64,000 bases of DNA, from the NCBI RefSeq assembly GCF_932276165.1, contig NC_064005.1, positions 2,232,001 to 2,296,000 on the forward strand, in the 5' to 3' direction. The position numbers and the translations under genes are program-made. Under the pieces are notes generated by a model. It did no database searches. It saw nothing but the letters and a program-made list of their open reading frames with translations, and was not told the origin of the DNA. Below, in pieces: positions 42,401-49,081 of the stretch (the stretch's first letter is position 1; the number at the start of each line of letters is the position of its first letter). This DNA is from Plutella xylostella. Taxonomy: Eukaryota > Arthropoda > Insecta > Lepidoptera > Plutellidae.

Positions 42401-45400
42401 TCGATTCTCAAGGCACATAATTTAATTTTAGTGGTGTCAAAATATACATTTTGGCAGTGAAAAATTAGATTGTAGGTAACACATTCTCGGTAATTATCAA
42501 CATTTTGAGCTTTTTACAAGCACGGGGACACACAAAACAACATAATGTATGTACATTTTTTTTAAATGTATCAACTCTAATTATTGAAAAAAACGCGCTT
42601 TTTTAAACTTTGAAGGAGACGTTTTTGGCTTACTGTACCCCTTTTTGACAACCTATAGGTAATTCCTAACTAGTTATACCTACGAGTACCTAGTCTTAAT
42701 ATTTCCCCGCCTCCTCGCTGACTTTAACAGTCAAAGTAATTATGCAGGTAAAATAATATTTCCTACAAAATTTATGTTTAGAATCATTAAAAAGTTTTAA
42801 TTAAGTAACATTTTCTGATCATACTGCACATTATTACAAACTATACCAAGTTTTCAATGGAACTTTCTAGAGGAGTCGAGATTAGAGACATTTGGAGTAC
42901 CTACTGCCGTAAGTGTCTCTCGAAGACATTATTAGAACGAAAAAAACGAAACAGACATTTATTATGTCAAAACAAATAAAGACGATCAGCATTTTTTTCG
43001 TTAAATGACATCTCTGACTTTCTTCAGATTTTAGTTTGTAACCCTAAGCCTGCAAGAATTATTTTAGTCTCTTCATACGTTTCAAAAGCTATTATGTATA
43101 ATAGTTATGGATATGATTCAAAGTAAATTTGAAATATGTTTTCAAAGATCACAATTCTTTAGTTGAGGTGCTTTTAGCAGCTGGCGTTCTTAAACCATAA
43201 AATTGAACGGATAATTAAACAAGATAATAATACCGTTTAAAATTAATATCTTAATATAGAAACCGCAACAAAAAACCCTTCTCATATCCTACCCTATTCT
43301 TCTGAATAAACTACCTGAAGTTGCACTTATAAAAAAAAAAAACTATGGTTGTGAAATTTTTAATCTAATGGTTTTCTAATAACCGGTATTTCTTTTCGCA
43401 TTAATTGAAAGGGATCGGTAGCATATTCGAGCAGATGTAGGAAATTATTGTTAATATCCACCAATACGATAAAAAATATATTATGTAAGTACCAACTGTT
43501 CAGAAGGGCTAGTACGGCGGGCATTTAAGACGTGACAAGAGTTTTGCATCGCGCTCACTCGCATCGCGCAGACTCAAGAGCGAGCGCGACGGAGAACTTT
43601 TGTCACGTCTTAATAGCGCCCCGTGCTACAGGGCCTGGGGTGATAAATTGTCTTCAACAACCCGTACCCAAAATGTTCCACCTACAACATACAAATAGCT
43701 TTTCACACATTTCAAAAAAAAAAAATCAAAAATATTTATTTTTATTTATTTATTTATTTTTATTTATTTGACTTCTTTAAGAAAATTACCTTTAACTTCT
43801 TTCCCCGGTAACATTTAATTTATAACTGGCAACATTACAGGATGAGTCTTTTAGCTTTGAAATGTAAAATTGGTGATAATTTGTTTCGTGTGCAGAGTTT
43901 CATTAATTAATTTACTATAATTAAAACTTCGGTTTTCATGAACATTTGAACACGCAACGTTTATGGAGTTTTGGAGTGTTAATTATTTATTTTAACTAAT
44001 GTACCTTTATCCTCCTGACCCCGAGAGGTATAAATGTATGCACTGTTCATAAATTAAAAAAATAAATTTAACTACTGAACTGTTTTGTCACTTTGTCAAA
44101 GCACAAATTGTTTAAGGGATAGGTACTTTATAAAACTTTAAAGGAATAACAGGGATACTCCATAAAACTTTGAATATAGCTATTTTTAAACTATATATTT
44201 TTATTTTTTTTCAATGTCCTACTCATAGCACGCCAGGTATCAGGAGGGTAATATACGTAGGTATGTACTATTATAGACTAGGGTTTGTCGCCGTGGTGAA
44301 AGGATGGGCCAGTCAGATTAGCGTCAGTTGCTGACTGGCCAGGGTGCGCCTGGGGTGGGTTTATTCACTCACGGGCAATGAAAAAGTTTTATTTGCCATT
44401 TACATTCTATATGGATATCCACTGGAACTTTTTAATTGTTCGTCATTGAAAATAACAGGTTACACGTTTCTCGAGAAGGCTCATCTAATCCCTTGAACCT
44501 TTAAACCTCTCAACAACCCTATCATTAATCAATTTCTATTGCCACCTCGGTCACCACTGGAAACTAAATATGTGATCGGAAAGTTTATATTGACTGATAC
44601 TCTCGTCATCACGAGCCATCATGTCCCCACTGCTGGCGCACAGATCTCCTTCCAATGAAGGAAGGGCTTTAGGCTGTAATACATATTAATTTCTCACAAC
44701 ACATTTCCTCCTCACCAGACACAAGCGGAAAGTAACGAACCTGCTGCCGTCGAAGTCTTCAGCCCCAAACAACTCGGGGTCTGCTCGGCGCGCGCCCCCG
44801 CCGGCTCCGCTGTACGAGGACCTGCAGGACCTCCCGCGGAGGCCGCCGCTGCCACATCGACCTGAACTGGAGCCTCAGCTAGAGGTAAGAGGTTTTGGAG
44901 TCATTGGGTTGCATGGGAGTATGTGGCTTCTTGGAGCTAAGATACTATAGCAACTTTGGTAAACATCAACGGCAGTAAGATTCAGTGCAGCCAAGTATAT
45001 TCCAAGGGCGTCTAAGCGATGATGTATTGATGATCAGGGCACTATGGTGACTGTGACTTGTAGAGAAATAACGGAAATGCTTAAAGAGCACTATAATGGT
45101 GACTGTCACTTGTGGAGATGGAGAGCAGATGCTTATAGAGACTTAAAAATCATGAAAATCACACTAAGTTTCTCTATCTATATTTGCCATTTGTCTAACT
45201 TGAAATTTTCACTATTCACAGATGGTAGAGACAAAAAGACCAGGCTGCCCGGGCCGAGTATTCGTCTGCGGAGCTGGAGGCACATGGCGAGGTGGCGGCG
45301 CCTGCGGAGACGCCTGTGGAGCCCCTCTTTACGAGGAGTTACCCCACCGGTCCGACGACTCGGTCCACAGTGACGACCACTTCGCAGAGGACGAGCTGAG

Positions 45401-45854
45401 CCTCGTCGGTGAAGCCGCCCCCTGCAGGACTTGCTCGCGGCCGCCGGCGCCGCACTCGCTCCCGCACCGGCCAAGACAGCAGCGTCTCGACCGAAGACCC
45501 AAGTCTTTAGAGCGGCGCCGCGCTGCCCAGCATCGAATGCCGCGGCACGTCCACCCGCCTGACCCTTCAGAGTTCCATGAAGGGGTTCTGTTGGATGCGC
45601 TGCTGAGGCTATACCCTCAGGTGGGGACGGTGGGCGCGAGGCCTCACGGCCAGATGCCGGGGGGCGGCGGCGCGTGGCCCGGCGGGGAGCTGCCTGGTAT
45701 CGGCTGCTGGAGAGGCCCAAGGGCGTCCCCGAAGCCTCCCAGTGGGGACTCCTCCTTCGGTTCAGACTCAGGCTACAGCAACAACACGTGCGGCACGTGC
45801 GGCACGCGAGCCTCCTCCAGACATCGTTTGTCGGCGGAAATACCGATGTCATGA
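23809..45854 (+). CDS. Gene 1: unrecognised single-pass membrane protein, 518 residues, four coding exons
   Basis: Coding exons 23831-24475, 28963-29075, 44719-44884 and 45222-45854 join with matching phases (0, 2, 0) at consensus GT-AG borders and give one open frame of 518 codons. Residues 1-215 are hydrophilic and acidic (FEDDDDE at 98-104) with a proline-rich piece (178-192) and four cysteines (174, 176, 200, 211). Residues 231-252 form one strong transmembrane helix followed by KHKRK, so the N-terminus should face out and the C-terminus in. N221 lies in an N-x-S sequon just outside the membrane. The tail (254-518) is rich in P, R, G and S. It has two parallel APLYE(D/E)L motifs (Y285, Y345) that fit the YxxPhi endocytic sorting pattern and might also bind SH2 domains, PxxP stretches, an acidic patch (about 352-372), a basic patch (about 391-413) and an amphipathic segment (425-439). 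No N-terminal signal peptide is visible. I do not recognise the family; a role in surface signalling or trafficking is only inferred from the layout. Confidence 0.85.
25326..25544 (+). CDS. Possible alternative first exon encoding a signal peptide
   Basis: An ATG at 25326 opens with MKNMLFICFFIANLLTGYLK, a good-looking signal peptide (basic start, hydrophobic core, polar end), followed by about 50 further residues. A GTGAGT donor at 25545 would end the exon after exactly 73 codons, in phase 0, matching the phase-0 acceptor of the transmembrane exon at 28963. The joined product would be a short type I membrane protein with the same tail. This is an inference. The frame match has a one-in-three chance of arising by accident, and the frame is also open on the minus strand. 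The alternative reading is a chance AT-rich frame. Confidence 0.3.
28271..28333. repeat. Perfect 25-bp-arm hairpin in gene 1 intron
   Basis: Left arm 28271-28295 (starts ATTCAGTTTGAAATGCAGG) pairs without a mismatch with 28309-28333. The loop region itself pairs (GATTT at 28297-28301 with AAATC at 28303-28307) after a single C/A mismatch, so the hairpin has about 30 base pairs and a one-base tip. There are no transposon termini. It could come from template switching, or be a transcribed hairpin since it lies in an intron on the sense strand. Confidence 0.9.
28963..29075 (+). CDS. Gene 1, transmembrane exon
   Basis: Acceptor CCCCCCACAG ends at 28962; donor GTAAGT starts at 29076. It enters in phase 0 and leaves after two bases of a lysine codon. 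It encodes residues 216-252: KIDAYNHSSPSLQTS, then a 22-residue hydrophobic helix ending in W. The run of GC-rich codons contrasts with the flanking AT-rich intron. A Helitron-like repeat begins only 34 bases past the exon (29109). Confidence 0.9.
29109..29234 (+). mobile_element. Helitron-like repeat, internally deleted
   Basis: Begins ACTAGCTGTTCCCGCGAG and ends TTATAATATTAGTTAGGA, with a (CAGA)n block. Compared with 13991-14192 about 75 bases of the middle are missing. It lies 34 bases downstream of the transmembrane exon. Confidence 0.7.
29233..29914 (+). repeat. Direct repeat pair rich in CGGCCGAGGATACTG
   Basis: Copy A (29233-29424) and copy B (29707-29914) share most of their length: 'ggataagg', 'tacgataagactgataccct', 'gattacacct', 'ggccgaggatactg', 'tactctgggtat' and 'atgatacagtga'. 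Each copy holds several CGGCCGAGGATACTGT words with the partial inverse CTCGGCC. Copy B is flanked on both sides by AACACCA, perhaps a 7-bp target duplication. About 280 bp of unrelated sequence separates the copies. I do not recognise the family. Confidence 0.65.
30842..31035 (+). repeat. Dispersed repeat, copy 1 of a pair
   Basis: Shares 'tacaaaaacaaag', 'gcattttgttaactgtcaaa', 'ccgtttta' and 'cgtttcttttgcattga' in the same order as 58686-58878. A piece of it also occurs inverted at 33988-34030. Probably a decayed non-autonomous element; class unknown. Confidence 0.5.
31655..31812 (+). mobile_element. RTE-clade LINE 3' end
   Basis: In frame from 31655 it reads RGAPSGSLDR, stop, PEIQVAGGGWMGKAEDRVL, stop, RCLGEAYVQQ. 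This matches the C-terminal signature of RTE LINE polyproteins in Lepidoptera (..DDL..VAG..WM..A.DR..W..LGEAYVQQW). It ends in a (GATGAT)n tail, also typical of RTE. The reading frame is broken by two stops. Confidence 0.75.
33188..33380 (+). mobile_element. SINE family 1, 5'-truncated copy
   Basis: Holds only the body and tail ('ctcgggtcttgggtgttg', (TATC)n, 'tgtccgacacccataacaca', 'cttggggtcggatggccgtg') and ends in an (ATTT)n tail. The tRNA-like head is missing. Confidence 0.8.
33700..33822 (-). mobile_element. LINE 3' tail fragment
   Basis: The words 'attgaaaaacacagtaaaag' and 'ttgccaaaaagcaatttctt' plus 'cagccaac' match 38123-38222. It is the inverse of the common moth LINE tail also seen at 17190. 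Confidence 0.55.
35764..36022 (+). mobile_element. SINE family 1, full-length copy
   Basis: The tRNA-like head carries an A box (TGGCGTAGTGG) and a B box (GGTTCGATTCC, in the stem-loop CCCGGGTTCGATTCCCGG). It is followed by a body with 'tactcgggtcttgggttgg', a (TATC)n stretch and the end 'gtgtgagatgtccccacata'. The head resembles Asp/Glu/Gly-type tRNA, but the body and repeated copies show it is a SINE, not a tRNA gene. Confidence 0.88.
37529..37727. mobile_element. MITE with GTTRCCACCACCAAAYATT termini
   Basis: Left end GTGGGGTTGCCACCACCAAA and right end TTTGGTGGTCGTAACGCCAC are near-inverses over about 24 bp. The same termini bound 51134-51263, and one end occurs at 46695-46722. No coding content. 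Confidence 0.65.
38123..38222 (-). mobile_element. LINE 3' tail fragment
   Basis: Same tail as 33700-33822 ('aaaactcagtaaaagcaaac', 'tattgccaaaaagctatttc'), starting with an inverted AATAAAAGAT end. Confidence 0.5.
38470..38728 (-). mobile_element. SINE family 1, full-length copy (minus)
   Basis: Exact family match to 35764-36022 in the opposite orientation. The (AAAT)n tail is at the left, the body in the middle, and the inverted B box (GGAATCGAACC) and A box (CCACTACGCCA) at the right. Confidence 0.88.
40547..40815 (+). mobile_element. Chimeric SINE: family 1 head, different body
   Basis: Positions 40547-40668 are the family 1 head and first body part (A box TGGCGTAGTGG, slightly changed B box GGTTTGATTCC, 'ttctcgggtcttgg'). 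From about 40669 the sequence switches to an unrelated body ('atggcaataggcccgccccc', 'taacactctggcgaaaagtg', 'cacctctgcctaccccgcaa') known as another moth SINE body, ending in a T-rich tail. The junction is clean. Confidence 0.75.
41062..41207 (+). mobile_element. Hairpin MITE, copy 1
   Basis: The arms TTAAGACGTGACAAGAGTT and AACTCTTGTCACGTCTTAA are perfect inverses and the pairing extends through CATCGCGCTC. Outer parts read CTGTAGCAC and GTACTAGCCCTTCTG. It matches 43501-43640 in the opposite orientation. Confidence 0.8.
41701..42029 (+). mobile_element. SINE family 2, full-length copy
   Basis: The tRNA-like head has an A box (TGGTAGCTCAGTCGG) and a B box (GGTTCGAATCC). The body has 'catcgctcttacggtgaagg', 'atctagatatgtgaaccca' and 'ggaaatggtccaagc', and it ends 'acagagaatataatagaata'. 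Copies: 51831-52160 and 59057-59264. Confidence 0.85.
43501..43640 (-). mobile_element. Hairpin MITE, copy 2 (inverted)
   Basis: Starts CAGAAGGGCTAGTACG and ends CGTGCTACAGGGCCTG, with internal arms TTAAGACGTGACAAGAGTTT and ACTTTTGTCACGTCTTAA. It is the reverse complement of 41062-41207, 2.3 kb away. An open frame here (from 43532) is only a by-product. Confidence 0.8.
43731..43770. repeat. (ATTT)n microsatellite
   Basis: An uninterrupted run of TTTA/ATTT units, slightly varied, of about 40 bp. Confidence 0.9.
44367..44449. mobile_element. Short MITE, GGGCAATGAAAA family
   Basis: The left end CACGGGCAATGAAAAAGTT and the right end AACTTTTTAATTGTTCGT are near-inverses. Related termini lie at 8233, 32567 and 58324-58563. 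Confidence 0.5.
44606..44680 (-). mobile_element. SINE-like fragment (inverse of 20683 and 48059)
   Basis: 'cgtcatcacgagccatcatg' and 'tccttccaatgaaggaaggg' are the inverse of the tail at 48059-48165. Lies 39 bases upstream of gene 1 exon 3. Confidence 0.6.
44719..44884 (+). CDS. Gene 1, third coding exon (juxtamembrane tail)
   Basis: Acceptor CTCCTCACCAG ends at 44718 and donor GTAAGA starts at 44885. The first base completes the split lysine codon 253; the exon ends in phase 0 at codon 308. It encodes HKRKVTNLLPSK, then a proline-rich stretch with APLYEDL (Y285) and RRPPLPHRPE. The basic start anchors the helix on the cytoplasmic side. YEDL fits the YxxPhi pattern for AP-2 sorting, and PPLPHRP fits an SH3-binding core. 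Strongly GC-rich. Confidence 0.88.
44885..45221. other. Gene 1 intron (337 bp)
   Basis: A short intron with a GTAAGA donor, a TCTAAC branch-like word at about 45194 and an acceptor ACTATTCACAG. It contains a local direct repeat: 'atggtgactgtgacttgtag' (45033-45062) and a near-copy at 45094-45119. Confidence 0.8.
45222..45854 (+). CDS. Gene 1, last coding exon (cytoplasmic tail)
   Basis: Begins right at an ATG (residue 309) after the acceptor and ends at TGA 45852-45854, giving 210 codons. In order it has Cys/Gly-rich CGAGGTWRGGGACGDACG, APLYEELPHR (Y345), the acidic DDSVHSDDHFAEDE, a CRTC pair, an Arg-rich patch (about 391-413), EFHEGVLLDALLRLYPQ (425-441, amphipathic), a Gly/Pro-rich region, SSFGSDSGYS and CGTCGT near the end, closing ...AEIPMS. 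The very high GC keeps the minus strand open too (45178-45903), which I reject as a gene. Low-complexity composition suggests a disordered tail used for docking. Confidence 0.88.
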   Translation: MVETKRPGCPGRVFVCGAGGTWRGGGACGDACGAPLYEELPHRSDDSVHSDDHFAEDELSLVGEAAPCRTCSRPPAPHSLPHRPRQQRLDRRPKSLERRRAAQHRMPRHVHPPDPSEFHEGVLLDALLRLYPQVGTVGARPHGQMPGGGGAWPGGELPGIGCWRGPRASPKPPSGDSSFGSDSGYSNNTCGTCGTRASSRHRLSAEIPMS

Positions 45855-47465
45855 ACGTTACAGTGCTCTGAGCTACGGACTGTGTGTTAAGGATCCCCCC
45901 CATGTGCCATGGCGAGCGAGTGACAGTGAAGACAGTTCTTGAGATATCCTAAGTCTTTGCATCGGTTATGTGAAGAGATTAGGCGTTCTTGCATTTAGTA
46001 ACGATAGTACTAATACTTTGCCTTCTACCTGTAAGCATATTCTGTAAACAAGGCCTGAATAATTAACGATTTGTTGAAAGCCTTATGTTAATATTTGTAT
46101 GTACCTATTTAACTAAGTTTCACATTTGTATAAACTTAGGTTCTAATTAGAACTTCACTTGAATTTAGAGACGAGCGTATTTTACTTGTAAAAATATTTC
46201 TTTTTAGATACAAGTTCAATTTATGTAAATATTTTCACCTGACCATATTTAAGTAGCTAGAGCAGTTACATTTTGACATAGTTAGTTGTTCCAAACTAGT
46301 CTTTAAATTAACATGTAATGAGAAACGTTTGAAATAAAAACCAAACACAGTCTTGTGTATAAAAATTACAACATTATACCTAGTTAATAAATCAAAATTT
46401 GTAGATACTGTATATAAGTTGTAGAAACATAAGTTTAGTTAACTAACTAATGTAAGACATTACTGAGTGAAATTCCCGTTTTCTGATATGAGTTCTCATG
46501 TTAAAGTTGTGCCAATAATGAACAATCAACATCATATAAAATAAAGACTAATTCAATAAATCTCTTAGTAATCGCTACTACCAATGCTGGATAACTCACT
46601 CATCATATACGGTTTTTATTATCAATGACTAAAAAATATTATCTGTATCATTTTCGTTGAGCGGCTGACTATAATGAAGGTCAGGTACATTGACCTGTGG
46701 AACCACCACCGAACATTAGCAATTAACAATCTTTAAGGTACCTGGAACTCAACTGAAAAAACTAAACTCCAACTTAATTGTCTGACTTTATACATGAGAT
46801 CTTATCAGAAACTGGGTGAAGATTTTATAATCATATCACAAATAATCTAATCAGAACATTTGTAACGTTGGACTCTTTCATATTTATTTTATTTACTTAC
46901 CACTTTCTCTGGTGCTAAACATTCAAACTTGATAGCAATATTATATAGTATTTTCTCGTAGTGATTTGTTTGTCAGTAACATTATAGTATGTCTGTAGGC
47001 CTAAATATTGAGTAAGTTTTTCAAGTAAAAATAGGTTTCTTGATTATTATAAATTGCCTCAGTCATTTCATTTCTACTTTTAGACATATTTAAGTAACGC
47101 TTTCATGTGTGCAGAGCTTATTATTCAAGGTACATATTACATACAAGTTAAATTCGAAATTGTCTCCATAATTATGTATTTTACGTGTATTTAGCAAATT
47201 TATTAGAAGTGCCGATCGTTGTATTATTTATGAGACATTTAGGTTTTTTAAATTTGTAAATTAATCAAACGATATCATTGTTTTTGGAAAAACTTGTTTT
47301 GTTTAATATTTTTGTATAATTATTTAAGACATATTTATTTTTATTTTGTAATGAACTTGAGGATTGTGACACTATGATATTGTAATTAAAATTCTTGGAC
47401 TTGTTGTCCGGTCTATAAATATTGGAAAGCACAATAAAATGAAAATAAATACATTTTTAAGAAAT
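45855..47465 (+). other. Gene 1 3' UTR
   Basis: AT-rich, non-coding. Candidate polyadenylation signals at 46333, 46386 and about 46540 could give shorter forms. The best end is the double signal at 47433 and 47444, followed by T/G-rich sequence. A MITE end fragment ('gaaccaccaccgaacatta') lies at 46700-46718. Confidence 0.65.
47433..47449 (+). promoter_or_regulatory. Polyadenylation signals (two AATAAA)
   Basis: AATAAA at 47433-47438 and 47444-47449, with the T/G-rich 'tgtcttttgttttatggttt' about 20 bases downstream, the usual arrangement for cleavage. Confidence 0.7.
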
Positions 47466-48480
47466 AACTTGTCTTTTGTTTTATGGTTTCTTTGGTTGAG
47501 AAGCAGCAGAATTACCATAGTCATACAGGTACTTAAATAATCTGCCGAAATGAATTAAACCACATGATCAGCTGATGGTGATTGGACAACTTGAAATTAC
47601 CCAATTAAATTATGAACTGTTTCATTTGTAAACTATATTTATTTATTTAATCCTTTATTGCACAAATATATAAATAAGTGTACAAAGGGTGGACTTAATG
47701 GTAATATATACTATACAGGATAGTTTAAAAATGAAACGGTTAATAATTAGTAAAGAACAAAAAGGAATGATCATGGTGATTAGTAATACTCAATTGGTAT
47801 TCATTATTATGAAGCTTCCGAAGTCGAGCTAGTTTCAGTGATTGAAGAAGTTAGTTACACAAACTACTCATGGCAGGAAACAATTTCTGAACGCTTCCGT
47901 GCTTCGGACGGCACATTAAGCCGTGGATCTCGGTTGCTGCTTCGGCAGCAGTCGTTAAGCCTAGTCAGAGGCCTTCGGGCAGCTTGAAAACATGTGACAG
48001 TCGGGTGCCCACTTACCCGACAACTCTCTCAGCACTAGCTTGCTTGTGTTGGGGTCCACCAACCCGCACTAGGCCAGCGTGGTGGACTTAAGCCTAAAAC
48101 CCTTCCTTCTTTGGAAGGAGACCCGTGCCCCAGCAGTGGGGACGTGATGGGTTGTGATGAATTATGCTCCGGGATGCGGTTCTATGTATGTGTATGTTTG
48201 AAAAGCAATCCATATTAAAATATATTAAATCAGCCCCAGCGATCTACTATTCCGGATCCGGATTACTAATATAAGGCAACGTAACGGGCAACTTAATAAA
48301 ATAAAGAGTGTGGATGGCTAGCTCTCATGCAGACTCCACTCGCCAAGGCTCGTACCGAGAACCTCTAGGAGTCACCCTGCGAGAGTCTGCATGCGCCATT
48401 AGACGTTACTTTATCCCGGATTCAAGTCATCGAATATTTTTTTAAATTAATAAATGAGGGTAGAATGTATATTCTAATTA
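47466..48480. other. Intergenic spacer between gene 1 and putative gene 2
   Basis: About 1 kb. It holds an inverted LINE tail (47637-47703, 'gtgtacaaagggtggactta'), a SINE-like fragment (48059-48165) and an inverted repeat with 11-bp arms CATGCAGACTC/GAGTCTGCATG (48326-48393). Confidence 0.6.
48059..48165 (+). mobile_element. SINE-like fragment with AGCAGTGG tail
   Basis: 'ccaacccgcactaggccagc' through 'ggagacccgtgccccagcag' and 'gacgtgatgggttgtgatga'; matches 20683-20790. Confidence 0.65.
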
Positions 48481-48806
48481 ATAAAAAAATGTGGGGTACT
48501 TTTAGGCCACAGATCCTGGTTGTGATTCGGTTTTCGTCTCGGGCGGTCGGTTCACATGTTCACAAACGCGAGACGCTTTCGCGATCGGATTTTGTTTTGT
48601 GATTTGTGTTTTCGTATTGAGTGTTTATCATTGCCATTACTGTTCAAACGTGAAGTGATAGGTGAAGAAAGAGTGAAAATCGAAGTGAGATGCGAAGTGA
48701 AGTCTGATTTTACAGATATGACAGGCTGATAGGAATTAAATGTTTGATTATGTGGAAAACAATTGAGTGTGTATAATAAAATAACTGATGATCAGGATTG
48801 TGGCAG
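48481..48806 (+). promoter_or_regulatory. Putative promoter and 5' UTR of gene 2
   Basis: After a TATA-like AATAAAAAAATG (about 48479-48490), CpG-richer sequence (about 48530-48600, with CGGGCGGTCGG and TTTCGCGATCGG) leads into a purine/GTGAA-rich stretch (48650-48710) typical of insect 5' UTRs. An in-frame TGA (48789-48791) precedes the ATG. The exact start site cannot be fixed from sequence alone. Confidence 0.45.
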
Positions 48807-48843
48807 ATGTCGTCGTACCAGCCCACTCAAGGCTCATCACTAT
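48807..48843 (+). CDS. Putative gene 2, first coding exon (5' partial)
   Basis: ATG at 48807 followed by SSYQPTQGSSL and one extra base, then the tandem donor GTAAGTAAGT (48844). Only 12 codons plus one base lie here; the rest of the protein must lie beyond the window or in exons I could not find. The upstream in-frame stop and UTR-like lead support this ATG. I do not recognise the protein. The sequence just before the ATG (GTGGCAG) could also be read as a weak acceptor, but it lacks a pyrimidine tract. Confidence 0.4.
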
Positions 48844-48890
48844 GTAAGTAAGTATTTACTAAATTATATTTATAACTAAACTTTACTATA

Positions 48891-49081
48891 CAGAGTGTTG
48901 CAAAAATGGTGCTAAGCCGAAACCTACGTACGCGTCATGTAAAATCTAAGCCTGAAAATAAAATCCGAATGTCGACATTCGCGAAAAAAAAAATCGCCAT
49001 AGTTTAATGTCACGTGACTAACACAGTTTCTATGGAAAATTAATATATTTTTTGTATAGGTACACTTTTAGCAACACTCTG
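48891..49081. mobile_element. 191-bp MITE with CAGAGTGTTGC termini
   Basis: The left end CAGAGTGTTGCAAAAATGG and the right end ACACTTTTAGCAACACTCTG are near-inverses. Both are flanked by TA, as for Tc1/mariner-type insertion. It starts 47 bases past the gene 2 donor. A related hairpin is at 54584. Confidence 0.7.

Larger units (their letters stand above)
29076..44718. other. Gene 1 intron (15.6 kb)
   Basis: Filled with repeats listed separately: Helitron-like, CGGCCGAGG repeats, SINEs, LINE tails and MITEs. A GC-richer patch at 34680-35420 has CCAAT-type boxes and YY1-like words. No further exon recognised. An open minus-strand frame at 35086-35307 has no supporting features. Confidence 0.6.

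Noticed and set aside
45178..45903. 241-codon open frame on the minus strand across gene 1 exon 4
   Set aside because: It is the complement of a strongly GC-rich coding exon, which removes stops by composition. The plus-strand frame has splice borders and phase agreement; this one has none.
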